Assembly: GCF_011075055.1 (NCBI RefSeq) | Contig: NW_025401107.1 | Span: 1 to 64,000, forward strand | DNA: 64,000 bases | Direction: 5' to 3' | Source: Mangifera indica | Lineage: Eukaryota; Streptophyta; Magnoliopsida; Sapindales; Anacardiaceae | Part shown: piece by piece, positions 33,900-46,219 of the stretch | How the letters are laid out: each line of letters begins with the position of its first letter | Position numbering within the stretch: the stretch's first letter is position 1 | Notes under the pieces: model-generated | The model's database searches: none | What the model was told of the DNA's origin: nothing | Seen by the model: the letters and a program-made list of their open reading frames with translations, nothing else | Position numbers and translations under genes: made by a program

Positions 33900-36800
33900 A
33901 TCCTTTCCTCTTAAATAAGTTTCGTCCTCAAAATTCACATGAAGAGCTATAAAAGCCTTTGTCTCATATCCTACCGACCTTCCATGTGACCTCCTTTACT
34001 TGGTGATTTCTCTAAAGAACCTTAACCAAGGGAATTTGTCTATGTCTAAGCTCTTTGACTTGTTTGTCTAATATTTAAATTGGGCACTCTTCATACGTTA
34101 AGTTATTCTTGAGCTCAACATCCTTAAATCTTAACGATAGTTAAGTCACTGATATACTTGTGCAATGACATATAAAACACATTAAAAATGCGATCCATGC
34201 TCGTTGGCTATGAAATTGATAAGTAACCTTACCTATATATTCCAGTACCTCAAATAGTCCCATACAACTCAATGCTAACTTACCTTTCCTGCTATTGTAG
34301 GAGGCTACTTTGACGAACACCTTATCACCTACCTCAAACTTAAGATCTCATCTTTTCTAGTTTATATAACTCTTCTAATAATCCTTAACTTGTCTCATCC
34401 ATTCCCTTATCTATCTGACATCCTTTATCATCCTCTAGGTCATCTCGGGTTTTAATGCTTAAGTCAAGCAATGCAATAATGATTTACATTTTTTACTATA
34501 TAATGTCTCATACAGAGCCATCTTTGATAGTTGTTATTGTATTACAAATTCCATTAAAGGCAACATCTTCATCCAATTCGCTCCTTTGCTTAGGCAATAA
34601 GCCCTTAAGGTATCCTCAATCACCTGATTGACTCTCTCAATTTGTTCATCTATCTAGGGATGATAGGCTGTATTGAAAGCTAATTTCATACTCAAGAACC
34701 TCTACATGCTTTACCAAAAAGCTGAGACAAACTTAGTATCTCGATTTGATACTTTAATCCTAGGTATACTATAAAGTTTGACTATTTCTTTGACATATAT
34801 TTGACCCAATTGATTTATGCTTATGGCACCCTTAACTATTATAAAGTGTGCTGACTTAGTCAATCAATCAATTATGACCTACAAAGTATTATAGCCTTTT
34901 CAGACCTTTGGCAAACTAACCATAAAGTTCATCAAAATATGTTCCCAATTCCACTTTGGAATACTGAAAGACTACCATAACCTTAATGGTCTCTAGTTTT
35001 TAGCCTTAACCTATTGATACGCAAGATATTTAACCACAAAATTTGCTATGTCTTTCTTTATACCATATTAGCAGAATGATTTTATCAGATCTTGTTACAT
35101 TTTTACATTTTTAGGGTAAAAGGAATTATACACCTTAGTAAGAATCCTATCCTTTAAACCTTGATATCAGGATACCTTTGATGACCCTCTATCTTATTTG
35201 AACATACCAATCATCTGATACTTGGGTTATATAAAGCTCATTCATAAGGGTTGATTGAATCTATAAACCTGTCAGTTACCCTATAATCACCTTAATATAC
35301 TCTCTCACTAAGCCTATTATAACTCTCGATAAGCAATAATATATGACAAAACTACTTTCTTACTTAAGGCATCTACAATGACATTGGCCTTGTTTGGGTA
35401 ATATATGATCTTGTAATCTTTCACTAACTTTAAACACTCTCTCAGCCTCATATTGAGTTCCTTATGGACAAAAAAATACTTAAAGCTCTTATGATACATA
35501 TAAATGTTGCACTTGACCTCATATAAATAGTGTCACCCTTTTTTCAATGCAAACACAACAGCTACAACTCTAAATCATATGTCGAGTACTAAGTCTCATA
35601 ATCTTTCAATTGATAGGAGGCATATGCTATAACTTTACCTTTTTGAATCAATAGTACTTCTAATCTCTGGTATGAGGCATCTGTGAAAATGTCATACTCT
35701 TTGCCCTTTATTGGCAAAGTCAAAATGAAAGCTTTTGTCAATCTCTTCTTTAATTCCAAAAAGTTCTGCTCGTAAACATCAGATCATCTAAAAGGAACTT
35801 TTCTACGAGTAAACTCTATTAGTAGCTAGGCTAATTTGACAAAACTCTTTACGAACCGCCTATAGTACTTTATTGACCTAAGGAAACTTCTTACATCCTT
35901 AGTTATCCTACCCCTTTGGTACTCTAATACAACCTCTAATTTGCTAAGGTCCACCAAGATACCATCAACTAAGACATGTGTCCAAGGAAAGCCATTCTGT
36001 CTAACCAAAACTTGTACTTGAAAAACATGGCATATGATTGTTTTTTAACATTTGTAGCAAAAACTTCAGATTTTGCACATACTCTTCTCGAGTCTTGGAA
36101 TACGCTAAAATATCATCAATGAAAACTACAATGAACTTGTCTAGGCAATCTTGGAACACCCTATTTATAAGGTCCATTGATATATGTATAAAATACACAT
36201 AAATAGGGTTATAATAGTATGGTTTTAAAGTGAATTTTGGTCTATTTTGTCAAATTCTTTATTTTTTATGTAATTTTGATGACTTGATCTTATTTTGCAC
36301 TTTGAATTATATTCTTAAATGTTTTGGAGACATTCAAGCCCTTTCAGAGTGAAAATGAAAGCTTAAAGAAGCAAATGAGAATACTTTGTATAAGGAAGTA
36401 AGAGGTTAATTATAGGCAATCTTATGACCATAATTGGTACCCATAATTACTGGGTGTAAATAATATTTTAAAAAAAAGAAAATAGGGTTATGTGGCAACA
36501 TATAAAAAGAAAGTTACGTTCTCTCCACTTCGTCATCTCCAATATACAACAGTCTAAAGGATTTTTAGAAAGAGAAAGCTCCAAAAAATAAGTAGAAGAG
36601 TGAAGATTCAAAATTTAACATAGAAGACCTAAGAGAATCAAAATTTGAAGACCTTAGAGTTTTTCCTATCTCTATTAATATCTTCTTTTACTCATTTAAA
36701 ATGTCTTTCTCTTCAACTTTGTCTTGTAGTTTGAACTTTATAACTACGAATAGCTAATTTCCTTTGCTAGGGTTTATAATGAATCCATAAATTCTCTAGG

Positions 36801-38093
36801 ATTATGTACTAGGTTTGGATTTTTAATTAATGAAGATGAATATTTGATTTAGTAATTGTGATTTTAACTTTTTGCTTGGTGTTAGGACTCAATACCATGC
36901 TTGTTTGTATATTGAAGTGTGTTATTGAGAAATACATACTCAATTAGTTCATGCATTTGCTAAACCTAGGGTTTTATTTAAAGATAAATGTAAATCTTTT
37001 GTGAGTAATTGATTGTCATAGAAAGTAATGGATTTTGATTAACATCATACCACGAAAGTAGGTAAACTTTTAATCCTAACACGTCTAATTCATCTTGAGA
37101 AAGGAATTGGGTAAAATAGGATAATCAACCATTAACAATTCATCTTATCATTGATTTTAATTGGATTTGTTACTAATTTTTGAGTAATTGATAATGAAAT
37201 CATAAATCCTAGACTTCTCTATGTTAGTATTTTACTTTTAATTTGTTGGGTGTTTATTCGTTTTGTTAATTTTACCTTGTTAATTTATATTTCAATTAAT
37301 TTTAATTCAATTTCACTAATTCAACATTTAATTCTCTAGCTAATTTAGATTACAAAACAAACTAGTATTCGATAACTAATTATGAGACTAATATCTTTTT
37401 ATATTACTTGATAGATTTGTATACTTGTGAGCCATAAGCAACATTCATAAACACTGTTAGGACATTTGCCAACCTAAACGACATAACTATAGACTCATAA
37501 TACTCATACCTTGTTCTAAAAGTAGTCTTAGGTATATCTTACTTGATAATTTGGACTTGGTGATATTTTAGTCTCAAGTCAATCTTGGAGAATAGTAAAA
37601 CACCTTTGAGTTGGTTAAACAAATCATCTATCCTTGGGAGCAGATACTTATTTTTCACTGTCACTTTGTTTAAATCACGATATTCGATGCATACCCTTAT
37701 CAATTCATTATTCTTTTTGACAAATAAGATCGGCACAACCATTACAAGTGACTTGATCTAATGAAGCCATTGTTCGACAACTTTTACAATTGTTTCTTTC
37801 ACTCATACAGTTTAGTTAGAACCATTTTATGTGGTGCATTGAAGATTGGTATTGTCCCCAAGGCTAACTCAACGATAAACTATATCTTTCTTTTAGGGGC
37901 CAAAATTAGAAGACTTGCACCACGAGAGTATCTCTTACACTTGGGAAAACCTCATCTGACTTATTTACTATATGTGCCAAATACCTTGTGCACCTTTTAC
38001 TTGGTATTTTTTTAGCTTTGATACTACTAATCAACATACTAGGAACTCGACCATTTCCAAAGGTGAACTCATCACCATTATCTAAGTTAAACC
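33900..38093 (-). pseudogene. Chromovirus pol relic lacking gag and protease
   Basis: Reading on -: RT linker at 38090-37906 (VPSMLISSIKAKK), RT palm with [20 protein letters not shown] and [17 protein letters not shown] (37742-37539), DIPKTTFRTRYEYYE (about 37520), then after an inserted solo LTR MDLINRVFQDCLDKF and the catalytic FIDDILAYS (about 36120). RNase H ends in YYPNKANVIVDALSKK (about 35400). Integrase-like sequence and the C-terminal tail continue to 33905, ahead of a pyrimidine tract that is the polypurine tract on -. Many stops and frame changes are present. PBS, gag and protease are absent: the frame runs straight into the LTR at 38093/38094. Confidence 0.85.
36178..37443. mobile_element. 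Solo LTR inserted in the chromovirus RT
   Basis: A 1266-bp block begins TGATATATGTATAAAATACAC and ends CATAAGCAACA (TG...CA). It is flanked by TCCAT (36173-36177) and TTCAT (37444-37448), a 5-bp target duplication with one mismatch. Removing it rejoins RT coding on both sides. The content (GGGTTTATAATGAATCC..., GTAATTGTGATTTTAAC words) recalls long LTRs of Tat/Athila-type gypsy elements, which is a weak inference. No interior remains. Confidence 0.85.
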
Positions 38094-38810
38094 TGTAACA
38101 CCCATCTCTAGATACATACCTCTGATAGGAATATATCAAAAGAAACGTTCACAACTGGACTATTTGAAAACTTTAATGCATGATCATGATTATAAAACAT
38201 GAAAAAAAGTGATGTAATAAAAACACTTTATAAGTCAAACTCATAAAATAATAGTCATTTGAAAATCTCTATAATAAAATAACTACATCAATATATTTAA
38301 AAATATTGATAATAATAATAATAAGCATATGTCTAGTAATAATGAGATGACATATGTGCCTCTCTTCTTGTGCAGTTACTTATTGGACCATTGGTTCCTT
38401 GCTTGTCCTATTACTTACTTCCACCTATAAAACAAACAAAGAACACTTGTGAGTAAAACTCAGTAAGTGGAAACCTTTTGACATCAATGGTTATTAAACT
38501 ATCTGGTGGTTAAACATGCGTTCTATTTGTAAGCTAACTATTGCTACATTATGGTACCTTGGTGCCCTAACATGGATCATTCACGAAAACTGCAGAAACC
38601 CAAGCTAGAATAGACATATATGATGTTTTAGTGAAAACAGCTATGGTGCCTTACGCACATGCCAAATGACCTATTGGGCTACCTAACTGGGACACCTTGA
38701 TCACAAAAAGAAATTTATGATAATAGCTTATTCCCTTACCACATAAGCTGATCAAAACTACTGACTAACCATCTAGATATGACCTCTACTTTGGGTACAT
38801 ATATGGTGCA
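38094..38810 (-). repeat. Middle chromovirus LTR, part 1
   Basis: On + it starts TGTAACACCCATCTCTAGA, matching the LTR end at 53708. It is interrupted at 38810 by a copia element; the remainder is at 50530-51961. The two parts sum to 2149 bp, agreeing with the intact left LTR. Confidence 0.9.
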
Positions 38811-40435
38811 TGTTAGAGTATGCCTTAGAAACCAATTGCTTTGTCGGTTTCAGGGCTATATATCTTACTTATACATTTATTAATAGAGGAACCGTTCTGT
38901 CATACTTCACATGTTTATTGCATCATTTTCATATACATGTTATAGTTGTACATTACATCCATATTAGCTACATACATATGAAATATGAGAGGTCTTGACG
39001 AGTTTTAATAAACGTCATCAAATTGTTCCTTATATAGGCAATATGTTAAGGTAATAGTATTACATAGTAGGTGTGTGTTAAATTACCATAGTATATCATT
39101 GGATGATATTAGACATGGTGAATGTATGCATGAGTAAACAATAGAACTGTTTGATGGTTAGAAAACTGATCGAAAGTTATTATATTATATTGTTTATCGA
39201 CATGACTGTGAAATGATGATCACATGGGCATTGATATACAATCAATGATACATCGTAAATTATATTAGTTTATAGATCATTTGACCTAAGATATCACGGT
39301 TGTATTTCATTATGGGATGTATGGTTCATATGGTGTATACCATAAGACTAATCATGTCTGGTTCAGAAGCTGATTTGATCATATCTTGCTTGAGCAAGAG
39401 GACAAGTGATGATCATACAGGGATCCGTTGACTCGAATGCTCTGGAGTTTCTGTGCAAATATTGAAAAACATGAAAATCTAAGATGTTGTCCAGTGCATA
39501 TAAAAGTCCACATGAAAAAAGTTTTGATGTGGCATATTCTGATGTATTACTTAATATTCAAAAAGATTAAATATTGGATTTTGACATTCCATAAATCTAA
39601 GTTTAATCAGGATGTAATGACAGAGGGATTGAACTACATGGTAAGTATGAGTAAAAAAGGTTCATTTGGCATCATGTGAAGTTTGTACTTCATTGTGATG
39701 TAGGGGTCATGGGACATTGCTAGATGACACCACATGATCATGGGAGCTTCGTTTCATAGTGAAAGACAAAGTATATCGGTTAACGATAGTTTTGGATTAT
39801 ACAGTGATATAACAAAAAATATCGTTTGATATAAGGCCCACAACTACATCATTATGAACCTTGAAGGTCATACCCATATTTCGAAGAAGAAAATGGTATT
39901 ATGAAGATGAAAATATTTATCCAAGGTTGGCTAACACTTTTCATGGGTAAAAATGGTGTTTTTCGAATGAGATTCAAAAAAGGGGCAAAATTGTTATTTT
40001 ACAATTTTTAAATTGCTTAGGAAGTTGAATGAATAATTTTGGGCACAAATTATTCAACATATGTCAAAAGAGTAAATAAATATTATTTACTCTTAATTAC
40101 AAACTAATAGAAAAATGACATATGCTTTAACTTGAAAAATATCAAGTTTATGCTTAAAAAAAGTGTGAGAAGAAGGAAAAAAAAGAAAAGATTTTTCCCT
40201 TTTCTTCTTTCTTTAGCCGAGAAACACCATTGTTTTTCCTTGAAGGGTGCAAGTCAAGAGATTACTTATTTTAGTGATTCAAGCTTCCCAACTTCAAATT
40301 AAATTACAAGGTGCAAGGTATTTTTCATATTTCTATACTTTATTTCTTGAAACAACATCCGAATTTCATATTACCATTGTTGCATATGATGTGAACATTA
40401 TCTAAATTATTTAATTTTGTTACCAAAGTCCTTCA
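38811..40435 (+). repeat. 5' LTR of the copia element
   Basis: 1625 bp, TGTTAGAGTATGCC... to ...GTCCTTCA. It aligns with 48911-50524 along its length. Confidence 0.9.
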
Positions 40436-40437
40436 AA

Positions 40438-40449
40438 TGGTATCAGAGC
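40438..40449 (+). other. Primer-binding site of the copia element
   Basis: TGGTATCAGAGC, complementary to the 3' end of plant initiator tRNA-Met, two bases after the LTR. Confidence 0.95.
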
Positions 40450-42819
40450 AAGAGTTTGATCCTTGAATGACAAGAATATGCCATAGTTTTAGGTATTTGG
40501 AAGTGTTAGTAATCAAAACCTAAAATATAAGTTTTGTTACATGTGACTTGTTCAAACCAATGTAAATATGTTATTGAGAATGTCTTAATAGCATTTAAAA
40601 ACCTTTAATTTGTTGAAATTGTGTTAGACAAATTTTGACATAAAAATCCTAATTTTGGAAATTTGACTATTTTTGAAATTAATGGTTTAATAATGTTTTA
40701 TACATGATTGTCATGAGATACACATGAATTTTTAATTTAGACTTTACATGAAAATATGTTTTTAAGAAATTTAGTTTGTGATTGGGCGAAGGACATGAAC
40801 AAGTTAACATAGTTTCCATGTGTTTTGTTGATAGATATAACATTCAATGTTGATTGAATTGTTATTAATACATTAAACTAGTATTTGACTTGGTTTGATT
40901 GAAAATTGGATTTTTGATAGCTTGGTTTGGATGAACTACATTAAATGTAATCTTGTTTATGCTTAAATAATAATCATATGGTGAGATAGATTATGTTTGA
41001 GTGATGAATGATTCATATATGTCATGATTTGGTGAAATGCATGACACTTGTGAATTTAGTTCACATTAGGCATGTGTTGTGTATTTAGTTTATGACTTGT
41101 CATTCTAAAATCTTTTCATGTTTAAGTATGAATTGAAACATGTTTGGTGAGATTTTGGTGAACTTGACATGTTTGGAAACATTAAGAGTTAGGGTTTTAT
41201 GTTTGGTTTTAAAAAAAATGTAATTTTATATATGTATAAAATTTTGGTTTTAATTACTTTGTATACTTGTCATAGTTTGATCTTGTAAACACCAAACATT
41301 GGATGTGTTTGTGTTTTAGTAAACTTGAATAAAGAAAATAAAGATGGTAAATCACTTGTTAAGTTTTTGAATATTTTACCATGATGTTACAAAATTTATA
41401 TGGTGCCCATAATGTCATGATATTATAATGTATATGTGCTAGCATTAATGTGTGACATGTGTATGCTATGTATAAGACATTATGATATGTTAAACATCAT
41501 ACATCTAAATGCTTAATATTATGTATAATGATATAAGTGTTGAAATGGACATAACATATTAGATATATTTGTTGTCTTAGATGCATAAATAATGAAACAT
41601 CCCACCTCAAAGGTCATGTCCTATGAAGGGAATTTTTTTTTTTTAAATTTGGAATTGAGAGAGAAAAAAATTAAAATTAAAATTAAAAATAACTCCAAAG
41701 CCTTATTTACTCGAAATTCATAAATAATTTAATTTCATTAATAATTCATGCGGAAACCAAATAAACAAATCAAGTATTAACTAACAACCAACAATAAAAT
41801 AACAGAAACAATGTTAAAATTTAAAACAAATAATTAAATAGTGTGTTCCAGTTTCGCATGTCAACCTCGAGATAAATTTATTAAATAGCATAAAAGATAT
41901 TCCAAATTTCTATGCCTCCACCACTGCTCAGCTACCTGTAGTCTACTACAAACTCATTTCATACCTGTAGGCCGAATATAAAATGAGTGAGTGATAAATC
42001 ATTCAGTAAATAAGAATCTCTATCCTATTTTATTAATCAATCTTTTTGAATTTTTATTTGTCACATATTTAGTCTTTTAGAATTCTTGTTTGTCAAAGAA
42101 TAATTATCATTTCAATTTTTTTCATTTCTCCATGTCGATCGGTCTAGATCATATCGAGGATTCGACACCCAAGTCATGTAACTTCTTTTTCACGGCTATC
42201 ACAGTCCATGGTACATATAAATCAATCTCAATGATATCACCTTCCAATAGGTGCCCTTTCATATAGGTGCATACAATGGACTATGTGTCCTCTCAATGGA
42301 CCAACACCTCTCAATGGTGCAAAACTTATGTCACAGATATCCTCTCAATACAACCTTCTACCTCAAATCATTATATGACACAGGTAATTAATTATTCTTT
42401 CAATCTTAGGAGTCCTTGTCTCATCATCCTAATCACATGTCACACAATATTATATATATATAGTTATAAATTTAATCATATTTTGAGAAAAATCTGATTT
42501 GATATCCTTTTAACAAAAAAAAATTTCTTAATTAAAACTTATTTAACAAAGTCAAATGAATGTATAATCGTACATTATTTTATGCCCAAGTGTGCACAAA
42601 AATAAATTTTCTTATTTTTTTTGCATACCTATTCTATCATAAAATGTATAATCATAAATTCATACAAGATTATATTAGAAAATAATATAAGTATTCGTAA
42701 TACTATTTATAATTTATTTACAGCACTAAAAACATACTATGATGTAAAATCTATACTGAATAATTGTTCAGTTTAACAACAAAAACTAAACTCGTAAGTA
42801 AATAAAAATAAATTCCTTC

Positions 42820-42862
42820 GTCCGCTGCCATTTTCTTTCACCACTATCACAAACTTTAATTT

Positions 42863-42913
<51 letters not shown>

Positions 42914-43240
42914 AATTTTTGTTTCTTTCCCCCTCACACCAACTCTCCAGCAACTCAAGTCCAGAAATCAAAATTAATTCCCACATAATCATTCTACAGC
43001 TGCCATTTTCCCCCACCAACATCACAAAAATATGTTTTTGTCTTTTTCTCTTTCACGTCACACTAACTCTCCCAGCAACTCAATTCCCAAACCAAAGTTA
43101 ATTCCTATATAATCTTTCTATAGCCGCCAATTTCTTCAACCTAACATCACAAAAGCTTTTTTTTTTTTCACAACACAATAACTTAATTCTTCCAACAAAC
43201 TCAAAATCCCAACCTAAGCATTAATTCCCAGAAAACCTTA
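42820..43240. repeat. Three imperfect tandem units inside the solo LTR
   Basis: Units begin TGCCATTTTCTTTCACC (42828), TGCCATTTTCCCCCACC (43001) and CGCCAATTTCTTCAACC (43125). Each runs through ATCACAAA, a T/C-rich stretch, CA-ACTC-CAGCAACTCAA and TTAATTCC. The first is enlarged by a (TA)n run. Confidence 0.8.
42866..42911. repeat. (TA)n microsatellite
   Basis: Long uninterrupted TA run inside the first tandem unit. The apparent frame full of Ile-Tyr on - is an artefact of it. Confidence 0.95.
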
Positions 43241-44871
43241 TTACACCGCAGACTATTATAAAAATTAGCATACGCAATTTTTGAAAAAATTTTCAACACA
43301 ATAAACATTGCAACATTTATAGCTAGAATATACTACAAACAGTCACTAAAAATACTTATATCATGTAATCACACTGCAACATATTCCAACAGAAATTTTC
43401 TATCTTCCATACAACTTGTATTGTAATTTAACGACTAAACAAAACACCTTTATATTAAATACTTATCTTTAAGAGAATCATCTTTATTTAATGTCGATTA
43501 ATTAATTAATCCCTACTAATACAATCAAATCTTAAAAATTTCATTCAATCATTGTCATAAAAAAATATATTCTACTTACCTTTTCTCTAGTAAGACTGTT
43601 TGATGTAGACTTAGTCTCCCAAGAATTTTTCAAAGTTTAATCTCTACTCTCTAGTCTTTTTTCTCTTTCTAAGTTAATGAATACAAAAAAAATCCCAAAT
43701 TACTTTTGCCTTTTGTATTTTCTTTATGCTTAAATGAAGAAAACACTAGCGTTATCCCCTTATTATGCAGAACGTGAATTAACTGCCTTTGATATTATTC
43801 TAACCTCTCTCTCCTTTTTTTAACTATAAAATCTATCCACTAAATAATTAAACAAATTTTTGTAAATACCTAAAATGTCCCTTAAGTATACCTGAGGTGT
43901 CACAAATAAGAAATCAAGTTTGCTATTATAAACTTAAGTTATAAGATATTAGATATCTTATGTTCAAGATCAACCCAACATACATTTTAGATATGTGATA
44001 TGTTAAGTTATATGAAAATATGAATTCTTTTGATTATTGAACAATATAGTTGATATATGTTCAATAATATGCCTAAGTTTTTATGTTTTATGTTACCATG
44101 TAATTTATTTATGACATATAATGTATAGTTTTGTGCTTTGGAGAACTAAAACTTTTAGGCATGAAATATTCTTATAATACCATTTAGTTATTAGATAAGT
44201 TTTAAATGACATAAATTGCAAGAATATGGTTTAGTAACAGGTCTTGGGTGACAAATACGTATCCTAAGATACGCACTAAACTACTCAAGATATGAATTGA
44301 ACCTAATTAATAATAATAAAACCTTCCGTAAATCTTAAATATCAAATTCGAGCCTTCCGTTGTGGGTCGATTAGGGTTGTGTCATACAGCTAGAAATCCT
44401 AGATTTCTATTATGTGACGGATACTATGCAATATGACATAAAATTAGTCGATTGATGTTTAGAGTAATATTTCTATCATTTCCTAGATTTACTACGTGTG
44501 GGAGTGATGGGGTATTATGTCTGGAATGCATAATAGGTTGAATTTGACTAGTCCAGAGTGCCTAGGTCTATTATGTGTGGTGCTCAAAGCTAGAGGCACA
44601 CATGAATCATAGCTTGCATTTGGAATGCAAAAGGAAATAATTTTCTACTTATTGAGTTTGTTGGGCCTTGATCTATTATGTGCGGTTTGTCAAGTTTGAT
44701 AAGAACTTGATTCCCCACTAGAAAGTGATCCAATGAATTGTCCGAATCTTTAGCCAAGGAAGTATGAGATTTGAAAAAAATAGTGGGAGTTAATAAGATT
44801 AAGTTTCTTGGCAATTAATGATGAATTTGTCATTTCTTGCAGCATTTTCTCTTGTGATACAGAATCTCAAA

Positions 44872-45790
44872 ATGTCAACGGCAAACAATATACTACTAAA
44901 ATTGATGGACTCATATGTGCTTATTGGTCCAAATTTTAAAGACTGGCTGGAAAATCTGATGATTGTTCTCAAATCTTGAAAAGTCAGCATATGTATTGGA
45001 GGCTCCTCTACCAATAGCAGTGGACCCTAACACCCCTAAGGAGAAGCAAAGGGCTTTTTCTGAGTGGGTAGATGCCGACTTACAAGTTCTTAGTTATATG
45101 CTAGCATCAATGAACTCTAAACTGCAAACTCGGTTTGAGAACGTGCAAAATGTGTATGAAATTATCACTACTTTAAGAGAGTTATATAGTGAAAATGCTC
45201 GAGTGAAATAATATAATTTGATGACTTCACTGTTCAACATACGACTCAAAGGGGGCTTTTCCCCAGACGATCATGTTATTAAAATTATTAACAAGACTAG
45301 GTAGTTACAAATTATAGGCACATATTTGCCGTATAATGTTTGGGTGAATTTGATTCTCCATTCACTCCCCCAACTTTTAAGTCATTCATTACAAATTATA
45401 ATCTCAATAGGATTGAGCGCACTTTCCCTAAGCTTCTTAATAATATTCAAGAATTTTATAATAATCAGAATAAAGGGAAAACACCAACTTAAGTGCTAGC
45501 TACCTCTGCCACACGAGGCAAAAAGAGGCAAGCTCAAAAGCCTTGGAGGATAGGTTCACAGATAGGATTTGGTGGACCAAAGGTACAAAGAAAAGGTTTT
45601 AAGAAAACCACTACCAGGCCTTCTAGGTTGAAGTGTACTAGCATTAGGGCATCACATTCTCAACCTCCATAGCCTTCTGCTCCACAGAAAGAAAAGAAAC
45701 AGAAGAAGAACAATTGCTTTTATTGTAACCTAGAGGGGTATTGGAAGAGGAATTACCCTTTATACCTTGATGATCTGAGAAAAGGCAAAA
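44872..45790 (+). pseudogene. Copia gag relic
   Basis: ATG at 44872 opens MSTANNILLKLMDSYVLIGP followed by NFKDWLENLMIVL. A frame change near 44965 leads to EKSAYVLEAPLPIAVDPN and the helical UBN2-type gag region (AFSEWVDADLQVLSYMLASM). A stop is present at 45209. The zinc knuckle near 45713-45760 reads CFYCNLEGYWKRNYP: the His and last Cys of CCHC are replaced by Tyr. Gag would package the RNA; this copy cannot. Confidence 0.85.
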
Positions 45791-46219
45791 CAAGTACATA
45801 TCAATACTATGTAATTGAATTTGAATTAAGTGTTAATTTCAAATATTGATTCCTAGATATTGGATTCTGCTGCAACTTACATGTTTGTGCTTGTTTACAG
45901 AATCTGTAGAATAGTTCTATATTGAGACGTGATGAGATCACACTAAGAATGGCCGATGGGACATGAGTTTCCCAGAGATTGTATGTGTATGTAGTGTATA
46001 GTTATTTACTACGTATGTAATAACTTTGTATAAAATTTTATATTTTACTAATACGCCAAGAATATTATTTTTATTTCAGTTTTGTGTAAAAATGGTTATC
46101 AGTTTACATTTAATGGAATTAGTGTCTAATTTATTTTGGAAATAGATTAGTAGGAAATGCTATCAATACAAATGGTTTGCATGTGATATAACTTGATTTA
46201 CATGACGCCATATATTTCA

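Larger units (their letters stand above)
41593..43904 (-). mobile_element. Solo LTR in the copia leader
   Basis: 2312 bp. On + it starts TGAAACATCCCACC and ends CTGAGGTGTCACA. AATAA is present on both sides (41588-41592 and 43905-43909), an exact 5-bp target duplication. It carries the GAGTGAGTGATAAATCATTC / AGTAAATAAG box (41983-42012), as in the chromovirus LTRs, in the same relative orientation, which suggests another Tekay-like family on -. It has no interior. Confidence 0.85.

Noticed and set aside
42773..42958. Frame with an Ile-Tyr run on -
   Set aside because: Translation of the (TA)n microsatellite.
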